Assembly: GCA_001657385.1 (NCBI GenBank)
Contig: LYSZ01000001.1
Coordinates: 372,001 to 436,000 of the forward strand
Length of the DNA stretch: 64,000 nucleotides
Direction: 5' to 3'
DNA from: Parvularcula sp. BBD 1991-13
GTDB taxonomy: Bacteria; Pseudomonadota; Alphaproteobacteria; Caulobacterales; Parvularculaceae
Position 1 is the stretch's first letter. Every line of letters begins with the position of its first letter. Positions 8,450 through 16,826 of this stretch are shown here, piece after piece. The notes beneath the pieces are model-generated. The model saw nothing but the letters and a program-made list of their open reading frames with translations. It was not told the origin of the DNA and made no database searches. A program made the position numbers and the translations under genes.

Positions 8450-10021
8450 ATGACCGATGCAGCGCGCACCGACGGCGCCCCGTCCCCCCGCGACGGGGAC
8501 GAGCCGAAGCGCTACCCCGGCCTGGGAACGGGCGGCGATCCCCATGGCGGTCCTGACCCGGAACACCCGCAGGCGCGCGGGCCCGGCGGCGCTTATGACG
8601 GCCACCATGACGGTGAAGAGAGCCAGTTCGCGGACGACCAGACGCTGAGCGCGGAGTTTGTCGATTCCGTGTCGGAAGCGATCGCCGGCGGCGACATCGA
8701 GGTCTTCAATTACCTGACGAAGGAACTCCATCCCGCGGACATCGCCGACCTGCTCGGCCTTCTGCGCGAGGACGAGCGCATCGCGCTGATCGAGATGTCC
8801 GGCGGCGGCGTGTCGCCCGACGTCCTCGCCGAGCTTGACGAGGACCTGCGCGCCGAGATCGTCGATGCGATGGGCTCGGAAAAGGTCGCCGAAGCGGTCG
8901 CCGAACTCGACACCGACGACGCGGCGTTTGTCCTTGAAGACCTGGACGAAGAAAAACAGGCGGCGATTCTCGCCGAGGTCCCCCTCGAAGACCGGCTCGC
9001 CCTGCGCGCCGCGCTGGAATATGAGGAGGACAGCGCCGGGCGCCTGATGCAGCGGGAGTTCTTTGCCGCGCCCGCCTACTGGACGGTGGGGCAGATCATC
9101 GACCGGCTGCGCGGGGTGGAGGACCTGCCGGATCTTTTCTACGAGGTGTTCGTCGTCGACCCGTCCTTCAAGCCGGTCGGCGCGGTGCCGCTGTCGACGC
9201 TGCTGAAATCGACCCGCGAGACGGTGATCAAGGACATCATGTCGAGCCGCGACATGCGCCTCATTCCCCTGACCATGGACCAGGAGGAAGTCGCCTATCT
9301 CTTCGAGCAGTACAATCTGATTTCCGCGCCGGTGGTCGACGCGGGCGAACGTCTGGTGGGCATGATCACGGTGGACGACGTGGTCGAGATGGTCCGCGAG
9401 GAAAGCCAGGAAGACATGCTCGCGCTGGCCGGCGTCGAGGGCGACGCGGGGCTGTCCGACACGGTCCTCGAAACCGTGCGCTCGCGCTTTTCGTGGCTGG
9501 GCGTTAATTTGTGTACGGCCATTCTCGCCTCGCTGGTGATCGCCCTGTTCGACGCGGCCATCGGCCAGGTGGTGGCGCTCGCCGTGCTGATGCCGATCGT
9601 CGCGTCGATGGGCGGCAACGCCGGCACGCAGACGCTGACCGTGGTGGTGCGCGCCCTCGCCATGCGCGACCTCACCGCCTCGAACACCGCGCGCATCATC
9701 CTGCGCGAGGGGTTCGTGGGATTTCTCAACGGCGTTATCTTCGCCGCGATCATGGGAACCCTCGCGGCGCTCTGGTACGGGCTGAGCGGCTGGGGCGGAC
9801 AGGACGAGGCCCTGCGCCTCGGCGTCGTCGTGGGCGCGGCGATGATCGTAAACCTGTTCGCCGCGGGGCTCGCCGGCATCCTGATTCCAATCGGGTTGCA
9901 GCGCGCCGGCGCCGACCCGGCGGTTTCCTCGGCGGTGTTCGTCACCACGGTCACCGACATTGTGGGGTTTTTCGTCTTCCTCGGCCTCGCGGTGATCGTT
10001 CTGTTGCCCTACGCGGGATAA
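8450..10021 (+). CDS. mgtE: Magnesium transporter MgtE
   Basis: 523-residue inner-membrane Mg2+ channel. After a hydrophilic His/Asp/Gly-rich leader of about 60 residues come the MgtE N domain (ADIADLLGLL, DVLAELDEDLRAEIV, FVLEDLDEEKQAAIL), a pair of CBS domains (about 195-320, including the AGRLMQREFF entry and VDDVVEMV) that sense cytosolic Mg2+, and a C-terminal pore domain of five helices with the MGGNAGTQTLTVVVRALA signature that lines the pore. The ATG at 8450 has GGGAGG a few bases upstream; a TTG six codons earlier is less likely. No M-box-like leader was recognised. It stands alone, with no adjacent co-directional partner. Confidence 0.93.
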   Translation: MTDAARTDGAPSPRDGDEPKRYPGLGTGGDPHGGPDPEHPQARGPGGAYDGHHDGEESQFADDQTLSAEFVDSVSEAIAGGDIEVFNYLTKELHPADIADLLGLLREDERIALIEMSGGGVSPDVLAELDEDLRAEIVDAMGSEKVAEAVAELDTDDAAFVLEDLDEEKQAAILAEVPLEDRLALRAALEYEEDSAGRLMQREFFAAPAYWTVGQIIDRLRGVEDLPDLFYEVFVVDPSFKPVGAVPLSTLLKSTRETVIKDIMSSRDMRLIPLTMDQEEVAYLFEQYNLISAPVVDAGERLVGMITVDDVVEMVREESQEDMLALAGVEGDAGLSDTVLETVRSRFSWLGVNLCTAILASLVIALFDAAIGQVVALAVLMPIVASMGGNAGTQTLTVVVRALAMRDLTASNTARIILREGFVGFLNGVIFAAIMGTLAALWYGLSGWGGQDEALRLGVVVGAAMIVNLFAAGLAGILIPIGLQRAGADPAVSSAVFVTTVTDIVGFFVFLGLAVIVLLPYAG

Positions 10022-10363
10022 ACGCGGGCGCGAGAGGCGCCGCAGCGTTTTGAAAATGCGAGGAAATTCAAGGGCGCAGTCAGGTCGGCAAAAGTCCGGT
10101 CGGCCAAACTGGGGGCGGGCAGAAATCATGGCGGGCGGCGGCCGGCGCAAAACCGTCTCGGCCCGTTTCCGGCGCGCGCTGGCGCCTACCCATCGCGAAT
10201 GACCCGTGCTATTGATTGGTTAACGCGCCGCGCGGGGTTGCGCTTTGCGTCGACGCGCGCTGCGGGGGCGGCGCCGATGGGAAGGTGAAAACCGGAAATT
10301 GGGAACCGCACGTTGACGACGATGCGTCCCGTGGTTCCGGAAGTCGAGGGGTGAACGGGTCTG
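10022..10363. other. Intergenic region before lysozyme-like gene
   Basis: About 340 bases without a supportable gene. It holds GTCGGC-rich short repeats near 10080-10110 and a TTGATTGGTTAACG stretch near 10212 that may belong to a promoter. No hairpin with a T-run was seen after mgtE. Confidence 0.4.
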
Positions 10364-11335
10364 ATGCGGACGGGAGACACCGGTCTTAATCTGATCAAGG
10401 GCTATGAGGGCCTGCGCATGTCGGCGCAATATGCGCCGACGGAGCAGTGGACCGTCGGATACGGTCACGTCTCTTCGGCGCGCCACGGCATGAGCGTTAC
10501 CGAGGGCGACGCCGAGCGCCTGCTCAGGGACGACGTCAAGCCGATCGAGGAGCTGATCGCCGACACCGTGCGCGCGCCGCTCAACCAGAACGAACACGAC
10601 GCGCTCGTGTCGCTTATTTTCAATATCGGCGAGGAGAACTGGAAGCGCTCGACCGTCCTGCGCAAGCTCAACGCCGGCGACAAGCTGGGCGCCGCGAACG
10701 CCTTCGAAATGTGGTCGAAAGCCTTCGTCAACAACGAACTGGCGACGCTGGACGGACTGGTGCGCCGGCGTGCGGCGGAGAAATCCCTGTTCCTGATGCC
10801 GACCGACGCCTCCCTGGTGGTGCCGAGCGCGGATGTCAGCCCGGCGCCGGAATGCGAGCCCGAGTTCATTTCCGAACGGATCAGTCAGGCGAAATTCGCC
10901 GTCGACGTGAACGAGTTCAAGAAAACCCACAAGAAGACCCTTTCCGCCGAGGAGCAGGCGGCGCGCACCCGCGCGCTGTTCGCCGCGACGCAGGCGCTGT
11001 CGGGCGATCCGTCGAAGATGATCATCTCCAAGGCGGAGGAATATGCGGATATGGGCGTGACCGTTGGCGCCGCGCTGGCGGGTCTTCTCGCCCTGGCGCT
11101 GACCGGCCTCGGCGCGCTCCTGCTGCTCGGCCAGGAAGCGCCCGGCGTCGCCGAGGCGCTGGGGCTTTCCTACGACCGGTTCGCGGCGCTGTTCGAGAAC
11201 CTGCCGATCTGGCTTTCCGGCGTGGGCGCGGCCATGTGCTACTTCATCCTCTTTATCCTCGTGAAGCGCTCCGCCCGACACGATCTGAAGCGCCAGCGCG
11301 CGCAGGACGTGGCGCGCCTGCGGGTGGTGGAATAG
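10364..11335 (+). CDS. GH24 lysozyme-like protein with C-terminal membrane anchor
   Basis: 323 residues. The N-terminal 145 match the T4/endolysin-type lysozyme fold (GH24): catalytic-type Glu15 in IKGYEGLR, WTVGYGH with Thr30, LNQNEHDALVSLIFNIG, and LVRRRAAEKSLFL near the end. The Asp that usually sits between Glu and Thr is Ala24 when aligned. A charged linker (about 165-215) leads to two hydrophobic helices (AALAGLLALALTGLGALLLL and the helix at about 284-304), then a basic tail. There is no N-terminal signal peptide, so the lysozyme domain would stay cytosolic unless exported like an endolysin. No holin, spanin or phage genes lie nearby. It may be a domesticated phage enzyme or a peptidoglycan-binding relic. 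Confidence 0.8.
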   Translation: MRTGDTGLNLIKGYEGLRMSAQYAPTEQWTVGYGHVSSARHGMSVTEGDAERLLRDDVKPIEELIADTVRAPLNQNEHDALVSLIFNIGEENWKRSTVLRKLNAGDKLGAANAFEMWSKAFVNNELATLDGLVRRRAAEKSLFLMPTDASLVVPSADVSPAPECEPEFISERISQAKFAVDVNEFKKTHKKTLSAEEQAARTRALFAATQALSGDPSKMIISKAEEYADMGVTVGAALAGLLALALTGLGALLLLGQEAPGVAEALGLSYDRFAALFENLPIWLSGVGAAMCYFILFILVKRSARHDLKRQRAQDVARLRVVE

Positions 11336-11483
11336 GGCGCCCGCAGCACTCGCGCCGCCGGCCGGGAGCGCCGCGGTCCCGTTATCCGGGCGTCCGCGAT
11401 GGCGAACCAATGCATGCTCGGCGCTTACATGATTGGCGCCCGCAAGCTTGGCGAGTCGCCGCGCGCTCCTCTATAACCATGAC

Positions 11484-11915
11484 ATGACCGTGCATCTTGT
11501 AAAACTCAGCGTCGGCTCGGATTCCCTGGACTCGCTTTGCGCCTGGGTGAAAAAGCGCGTCGCCGCCAACCGCAAAGCGGGGCTCGGCGCCGTTCATGAC
11601 CATGTCACTCGGATGTTTCCCCGGCGCGAGGCGGAACTGCTTGACGGGGGCTCCATCTACTGGGTGATCAAGGGCGTGGTGCTGGCGCGTCAGAAACTTG
11701 TCGGGTTCGAAAAGCGCGTCGGCGCCGACGGGATCGAGCGCTGCGCCGTCCTGATGGAGCCGGCGCTGATTCCCACCGAGCCGCAGCCAAGGCGCGCGTT
11801 CCAGGGCTGGCGGTATCTGCCCGTCGAGGACGCGCCCGCTGATCTCGACAACCGCGCGCGCCGCGCGCCGCCGCCGGAACTGAGCATCGAACTCGCGGAG
11901 CTGGGCCTTCTGTGA
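11484..11915 (+). CDS. DUF1489 family protein
   Basis: 143-residue soluble protein of unknown function from a family found in alphaproteobacteria. It begins MTVHLVKLSVGSDSLDSL, contains the conserved TRMFPRREAELLDGGSIYWVIKG block, and ends with AFQGWRYLP and an acidic Leu-rich tail. The ATG at 11484 is preferred over an in-frame ATG 17 codons earlier because the family starts with this MxxHLxKL pattern. Its TGA overlaps the GTG of the following gene by four bases, so the two are probably made together. Confidence 0.88.
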   Translation: MTVHLVKLSVGSDSLDSLCAWVKKRVAANRKAGLGAVHDHVTRMFPRREAELLDGGSIYWVIKGVVLARQKLVGFEKRVGADGIERCAVLMEPALIPTEPQPRRAFQGWRYLPVEDAPADLDNRARRAPPPELSIELAELGLL

Positions 11916-12793
11916 AACCCGTCGACCCAAGACATATGATCGCGGGCTTCAGCGTCATCGGCGCCGTCGCCGGGATCGCTGTGCTCGCGAGCCTGCCGTT
12001 CGCCTGCGAGGATACGCCGCGCACGGATCAATCGGCCGGCGGCGATTACGAGCTTTGCCTCAGGACCGACATGCCGTTTTTCAACGGCGGTCCGGCGCGC
12101 TGCTACGACCGGGCGGCGCTGATGGCGCTGGCGGCGGCGCCGGTGCTGGACGGGGGCGGCGCGGCGGCGTCCGTCACGCTGACCCATCCGACGGACGCGA
12201 CGGCGCCGGACGCGGTCGTGCGCAACTGCGGCGTCTATGTCGATCTGAAACAGGACGGCTGGTTCGCGCTGACGTCCCGCGACCAGCGCCGCGAAGCGTT
12301 TTTCATCCGCGCGTGCGGCGCGCTGTCCCTGATGCTGGAGGCGCGCGCGCCTGGCGTCGTCTATTTCGCCGACGGATCGCCAGGGCCCGAGGACATGGCC
12401 GCGTTCCTGAAAAGCGCGCCTTTCGGTCTCGTTTCGGCCAGGGAGACGCCGCTCGCCGAGAAGCCGGGGGAGGGGGCTAAAATCGCGCTGACCCTTGAGA
12501 GCGAAAGCCGTGCGTCCGGAAAGATCGCGGCCGGCCCTGATGACGGCGCCGGCGCGGCCGACGAGGCGGTCGAGGCCGGACCGGCGATGTGGCGCTTCCG
12601 GCGCGGCGACCGCCTGGTGGTGATCCAGGAACTCGCCCTCGCCGATTTCGACCGCGACGGCGTCGGCGAGCTGTTGACCTTTGTCCGCGCCGGGCCTGTT
12701 GACGGAACAGCGGTTTTCTACGCCGTCGGGCTTTTGGAAAAGGACAGCCCCGAGAGCGGTCTTTCCTTCCGGCCCTCGGACGCGGCCAGCTAG
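11912..12793 (+). CDS. Hypothetical exported protein
   Basis: 293 residues, not recognised. A hydrophobic N-terminal helix (residues 10-31) acts as signal or anchor. Cys32 follows it, but the preceding LPFA is not a standard lipobox, so lipidation is doubtful. The mature part has further cysteines (49, 64, 106, 135), a middle region resembling a beta-rich extracytoplasmic domain, and DFDRDGVGE at 245-253, which looks like a calcium-binding loop of the EF-hand/FG-GAP kind. The GTG start is coupled to DUF1489 by a four-base overlap. Coding use is like its neighbours. The real role is unknown; a periplasmic repeat-type or sensor domain is only a guess. Confidence 0.7.
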   Translation: MKPVDPRHMIAGFSVIGAVAGIAVLASLPFACEDTPRTDQSAGGDYELCLRTDMPFFNGGPARCYDRAALMALAAAPVLDGGGAAASVTLTHPTDATAPDAVVRNCGVYVDLKQDGWFALTSRDQRREAFFIRACGALSLMLEARAPGVVYFADGSPGPEDMAAFLKSAPFGLVSARETPLAEKPGEGAKIALTLESESRASGKIAAGPDDGAGAADEAVEAGPAMWRFRRGDRLVVIQELALADFDRDGVGELLTFVRAGPVDGTAVFYAVGLLEKDSPESGLSFRPSDAAS

Positions 12794-13134
12794 GCGAAGC
12801 TTCCGGGGCTCCCGGCGGCGCGCTCTCGACTTCCGCCGCGAGTCTGCCATACCGTATCTGGATGTGGTATCAAATCCTATTGCCGCCCGGATCTTCATGT
12901 TGAAGCCCCCCGGGCCGAAGGAGCTTTTGGCTAGTGACGCCGACCGGAAATGCTGAGGTGAAGCCGTTCGCGGCGTTTCGCGCGACCGACCCCGACACAT
13001 GCCTGAACAGGCTTGAGAAAATGCGTTCCGCGCCGCGCCCGAATGCGCGCCCGAGACAGTCCCCGAAAACGCTTTTGTTGTTCGCCAAGCTGTTGCTTCG
13101 CGCGAAGGCGTTCCCGAATAGCGCCGCGGCCCGC
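12794..13134. other. Intergenic region before SPOR lipoprotein gene
   Basis: About 340 bases. The frame of the next gene stays open back to a GTG at 12934, but that 67-codon extension lacks family likeness and would bury the lipoprotein signal. A short AT-richer stretch at 12848-12885 may hold the promoter. Confidence 0.4.
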
Positions 13135-13899
13135 ATGCGCGACTCCCTGGCGGGGGCGCTGCGGCTGTTTACGGCGCTGGCGGGCGCAAGCCTGATCAGC
13201 GGTTGCGCGACGCTGTTCGGCGGCGCCGAGGCGCCGGCCGTCGACGAGGCGGCGGTGGAGGCGGCGCAGACCCGCGTGACGGCGCTCCAGGTGGAAGTCT
13301 CCCGACTGAAAAACGAGAACGCCCGGCTCGCGAACGAGCTGCTCGCGATTCAGCGCGAACGCGCCCGGGCCGAGCGCGCCGCCGCCGAGGCGGGCGTCGC
13401 CGACGCGGCCGCCGCTGAAGCGCAGCAGCAACAGCTTGCCGTTCCCGATCCGCAGCCCCTGGCCAACGCGGTTGTCGACGCCGCCGACGATCCGGCCATC
13501 GCCACCACCGACGTGCCCGTGGAGACGGCGCCGCGGCTTGTGCAGCCGGCCTTTGCTTCGAATGAAACCGTGTTCGAGAACGAGGCCGACGAAAACGCCA
13601 TCGAGACGACGAGCGTCCTGTTCGGGGTGCATCTTGCCTCTTACCGCGCGCAGGACGAGGCGCGCGAGGGCTGGCGCAAGTTGCAGCGGGAAAATCCCGA
13701 CGAGCTTGGGTTGCTGGAGCCGCGGGTGGAAACCGTCGTGATTGAAGACAAGGGCGTTTTCCTGCGGCTCATCGGCGGCGGCTTCTCCTCGCGGGAGCGC
13801 GCGAGCGCGTTGTGCGACGTGTTGAAACGCAAGGCCCAGTTCTGCGACGTTGTCGGTTTCGCCGGGCAACGGCTTTCCCTCGCCGGCGAGACCGGCTGA
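13135..13899 (+). CDS. SPOR-domain lipoprotein
   Basis: 254 residues. The ATG at 13135 yields a lipoprotein signal ending LISGC with lipidated Cys24, which decides the start. Residues about 38-100 form a Glu/Ala/Arg-rich coiled coil (heptad-like VTALQVEVSRLKNENARL), followed by an Ala/Asp-rich linker and a C-terminal domain (about 165-250) with the SPOR pattern: FGVHLASYRAQDEAREGW, a short basic strand, then LRLIGGGFSSRERASALCDVLK. SPOR domains bind denuded septal peptidoglycan, so a role in division or envelope remodelling is likely. The gene is convergent with the PapD-like chaperone gene, and mipZ is 1 kb away. The domain call rests on pattern only. Confidence 0.75.
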   Translation: MRDSLAGALRLFTALAGASLISGCATLFGGAEAPAVDEAAVEAAQTRVTALQVEVSRLKNENARLANELLAIQRERARAERAAAEAGVADAAAAEAQQQQLAVPDPQPLANAVVDAADDPAIATTDVPVETAPRLVQPAFASNETVFENEADENAIETTSVLFGVHLASYRAQDEAREGWRKLQRENPDELGLLEPRVETVVIEDKGVFLRLIGGGFSSRERASALCDVLKRKAQFCDVVGFAGQRLSLAGETG

Positions 13900-13935
13900 T
13901 TCGCCCGCCGCCCGCCGCCTGCGTCGCCCTCCGGT

Positions 13936-13985
13936 GCGCTGGCGGTCAGGGCGCTGGCGGTCGGGGCGCTGGCGGTCGGGGCGCT
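13936..13985. repeat. 15-bp tandem repeat between convergent genes
   Basis: Three full units of GCGCTGGCGGTC(A/G)GG at 13936-13950, 13951-13965 and 13966-13980, with a partial fourth reaching the last codon of the minus-strand gene. It fills the gap between two convergent genes; no T-run follows. Confidence 0.85.
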
Positions 13986-14820
13986 ATTGCGTAGGCGGTT
14001 CAATGTCGTAGCTGCGGCGGTCGAAGACGCGGCCGGAGAATTCTCCCTCGCCCTCATAGGCGACGGTCAGCCGGCCCCGGCCGAGCGTCGTTCGGCCCAG
14101 CGGGATTTCTATTCGTCTCCTCGGCGCGTCTGTGAAGCCATTGACGTTTCTGCGCATGCCGAGGGTCATGGCGCTTGTCGCCGCCGCCTGAACGATGTCC
14201 GTTGCGCCGCCGGCCGCGCCGTCCGGCGAGAAGCGCGCGACGATCCTGCCGTAGCTGGAGAGCGAGCCTTTCGGAATGATGTCGACGCTCAGCATCAATA
14301 GGCCGTCCGCGTCGCGCAGGAGCTTGACGTCTTCAAGGGCGGCGCGCGCCTCGCCGCCATTGCGCAGGAGCACCGGCGCCGAAACGCCAAGGGCTGCGTC
14401 CACCGGCAGGCCGCCGCCCGCTTTGCGGATCGGGCTGCGCGCCGCGTCTGCCTCGATGAGCAGATGCGAGCGCCGCTCGCCCCGCGGCGGCGTCGCGCCG
14501 TCCCGGATGCGCACGGTCACGGTGGCGCGGTCGCCCGGCTTCAGCCGGAAATGCGCCGGCGACACCACGAGATAGGGCGCCGCGCTGACGCTCGCCCGCG
14601 CTTCGCCGGACGCCGGGGCGTAGCCGGTTTCCGTCGCCTGCAGGTCGATCCAGGAGGCGCGGCCGTCGAAAATGCGCCGCGACGGGTTGGATATCTCGAA
14701 TTCGGCGAGCGGCGCCTGCGGCGTCAGCACCAGCCGCAGGGGGCTGATCCTGATGTCCGCCGCGGCGGCGAGGGGGCTGGCGAGCCAGCAGAATAGGATC
14801 AAAAAAAGCGGTTTCAACAT
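13984..14820 (-). CDS. PapD-like periplasmic chaperone
   Basis: 278 residues with a signal peptide (MLKPLFLILFCWLASPLAA, cut before ADIRISP). The mature N-terminus has the immunoglobulin-like pattern of pilus-assembly chaperones: IRISPLRLVLTPQAPLAEFEISN, then YLVVSPAHFRLKPGD with an R-V-T-V-R-I strand, and RRSHLLIEA. Family members donate a strand to fold fimbrial subunits. No usher (FimD) or pilin gene is near, so this is an orphan and may serve another exported client. It is divergent from mipZ with 164 bases between. The second domain is weakly conserved, so the exact subfamily is uncertain. Confidence 0.75.
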   Translation of the reverse strand: MLKPLFLILFCWLASPLAAAADIRISPLRLVLTPQAPLAEFEISNPSRRIFDGRASWIDLQATETGYAPASGEARASVSAAPYLVVSPAHFRLKPGDRATVTVRIRDGATPPRGERRSHLLIEADAARSPIRKAGGGLPVDAALGVSAPVLLRNGGEARAALEDVKLLRDADGLLMLSVDIIPKGSLSSYGRIVARFSPDGAAGGATDIVQAAATSAMTLGMRRNVNGFTDAPRRRIEIPLGRTTLGRGRLTVAYEGEGEFSGRVFDRRSYDIEPPTQ

Positions 14821-14984
14821 CGGCTCTGTCGTGTGACCATCGGCGCAGAATCAATCTTAAATGCGTCACCGTTTCCGTTGCGTAAGCAAAATGGGACAAA
14901 TCCGGCGGGTCCTCGCGCCGACCGTCTCCCATGCGCGTCCGGTCGCCGCGAGGAAATCTGGCGTGGTGAAGGAAAAGCCCTGAA

Positions 14985-15839
14985 ATGACCCATGTGATCG
15001 TCCTCGGGAATGAAAAAGGCGGCTCCGGCAAGTCGACGACGGCGATGCATCTCATCGTTGCGTTGATGAAGTCCGGCTGGAAAGTAGGGGCGATGGATCT
15101 GGACTTGCGCCAGAAAAGCCTCATGCGGTACATTGAAAACCGCCGCAAGTTCTCTGAAATCAACGGAAAAGACCTGCTTTTTCCGGTGGTTTCCCAAGTC
15201 GAGGCGTCGGCGCTGGACAGCCGGTCCGAGTCCCAGGCGCAGGAAACGGACAACCTGAAATCGGCGCTGATGAGCCTGGAGGGCTGCGACTTCGCCATCA
15301 TTGATTGCCCCGGCGCCAACACCCATCTGTCGCGTCTTGCTCATCTTCACGCGGACACTATCGTCACGCCCCTCAACGACAGCTTCGTCGATTTCGATCT
15401 GCTCGCCCGGCTCGATCCGGAAACCGGAAAAGTGTCCGGGCCGAGCCTCTACAGCGAAATGGTCTGGGAGGCGCGTAAGCGGCGGGCCATGGCCGGCGCG
15501 CCCGGCGGCATCGACTGGGTGGTGATGCGCAACCGGCTTTCGGCGACCCGCGCGCGCAACAAGAAGATGATGGGCGACAAGCTGGACGATCTGTCCAGCC
15601 GGATCGGTTTCAGACTGGCCCGCGGCTTCGGCGACCGCGTGATCTATCGCGAGCTGTTTCCCATGGGCCTGACGCTGCTCGATCTTGGCGGGGTGAATTC
15701 GCCGATCCGGCTTTCGACCATGAGCCACGTCACGGCGCGGCTTGAAATCCGCTCGCTGGTTGCGTCGCTGAAGCTGCCCGAACCCGGCGAAGGCGAAAAC
15801 GGGGGCAAGGAAGCGGCGGCGCCTCAGCAGGCGGCGTAG
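14985..15839 (+). CDS. mipZ: Division-plane regulator MipZ (ParA-like ATPase)
   Basis: 284-residue ParA/MinD-family ATPase that forms a gradient from the poles with ParB and inhibits FtsZ, placing the division site at midcell in many alphaproteobacteria. The deviant Walker A GGSGKST (residues 12-18, preceded by Lys11) opens the protein after the MTHVIVLGNEK strand. AMDLDLRQKSLMRYIENR and AIIDCPGAN follow; the latter is the Walker B/switch II region. The distinctive MipZ features DWVVMRNRLS and ELFPMGLTLLDL near the C-terminus separate it from chromosomal ParA. The start at 14985 is the first ATG in frame. A J-domain gene lies 344 bases downstream. Confidence 0.93.
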   Translation: MTHVIVLGNEKGGSGKSTTAMHLIVALMKSGWKVGAMDLDLRQKSLMRYIENRRKFSEINGKDLLFPVVSQVEASALDSRSESQAQETDNLKSALMSLEGCDFAIIDCPGANTHLSRLAHLHADTIVTPLNDSFVDFDLLARLDPETGKVSGPSLYSEMVWEARKRRAMAGAPGGIDWVVMRNRLSATRARNKKMMGDKLDDLSSRIGFRLARGFGDRVIYRELFPMGLTLLDLGGVNSPIRLSTMSHVTARLEIRSLVASLKLPEPGEGENGGKEAAAPQQAA

Positions 15840-16183
15840 GCGCGCCCGCCCATCCAGTCAGCGCATCCTGTCGGCGCATTCCGTAGGCGAGAAGTTCACA
15901 CCGAGCGGGCTCGGCGCTATCTGCAAAAGACCAGGCGGGACGGTGATCCGGCGGCCGTTTTCGCCGCGCGCGACGCGGGGCCGCGGTCCTGCTATAATCG
16001 CGCCCGCATCACTGGCTTTGCGCGCGCCGCGCTTTAGGATCGTCGTCCTGCCGTTGAAAGCTTTCCTGGAGGCTTGCGGCGAAGTCTTTGTGGGCGGCGT
16101 CGCTGCAAAGTCACGGTGCGCAAATCCGGGGCGCAAATCCGGGGCGCGATTTCGAGCGCAGTTTTCAGGAGCCGTCGATCATC
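15840..16183. other. Intergenic region with 13-bp repeat
   Basis: About 344 bases with no supportable gene. Two exact tandem units of GCGCAAATCCGGG lie at 16118-16130 and 16131-16143. No terminator or promoter stood out. Confidence 0.45.
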
Positions 16184-16672
16184 ATGGGCCTTGCCGCGAT
16201 CTTTCTGCTTATCGCCGTTCTCTCCGCCGGCTGGCTGGTGACGCAGGCCGCCCGCGGCGTCGGAGCGGGCGGCGTCGGGGAGGGCGGCGAAGGGCGCATG
16301 ATGACGATCCTCAAAATCGTGATCTGGCTCGGCCTGGCGGCGGTTCTTTTCGCCGCGCGGTTATGGCCCCTGGCTTTCATGGTGCTGCTCGCCGCGGTCG
16401 CGGTCACCGCCATCGAACAATGGCGCGCGCGCACGGTTCAGTTGCGCGAAAACGCCAATCCCGTGGCGCCGGCCCCGCGCCGAGAGATGACCGCGGAGGA
16501 GGCGGCCTCTATCCTCGGCGTGCCGGTCGACGCGGACGCCGGCGCGGTGCGCGCCGCCCACCGCAAGCTGATCGGGCAGATCCATCCCGACAAGGGAGGA
16601 ACGGATTATCTCGCCGCGAAGATCAACGAGGCGCGGGATTTTCTGCTCGCGCGCGGCGCCGCCGGCGGCTAG
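16184..16672 (+). CDS. Membrane-anchored J-domain protein
   Basis: 162 residues. Two N-terminal hydrophobic helices (about 1-20 and 43-75) are followed by a J domain at the C-terminus: MTAEEAASILGVPVDADAG, AHRKLIGQIHPDKGG with the diagnostic HPD, and AAKINEARDFLL. This Tim14/Pam18-like layout, with a membrane anchor and short C-terminal J domain, is common in alphaproteobacteria and would stimulate DnaK at the inner face of the membrane. The ATG at 16184 is chosen because the first helix starts there and AGGAG lies about 12 bases upstream; an in-frame GTG further back adds only unrelated sequence. Confidence 0.85.
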   Translation: MGLAAIFLLIAVLSAGWLVTQAARGVGAGGVGEGGEGRMMTILKIVIWLGLAAVLFAARLWPLAFMVLLAAVAVTAIEQWRARTVQLRENANPVAPAPRREMTAEEAASILGVPVDADAGAVRAAHRKLIGQIHPDKGGTDYLAAKINEARDFLLARGAAGG

Positions 16673-16826
16673 CGTCTGACTGACGGCCCCGTTGAAACAT
16701 GATGCGCCTCAGGACGAGGCGGCTCAGGTTGGTGGTTCGGCGCTTTAAGAGCGGGTTTCCGGCGGCGCGGTTCACATGCGCCCGCCTGCCGGTTCAGCCA
16801 TGTGGTTCGCTTGCCGTCCCCCGGTC

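Noticed and set aside
8414-10150. 578-codon minus-strand open frame across mgtE
   Set aside because: Shadow of a secure gene; His/Arg/Gly-rich without motifs.
12934-13134. 67-codon upstream extension of the SPOR lipoprotein
   Set aside because: It would place the lipobox inside the protein and shows no conserved features.
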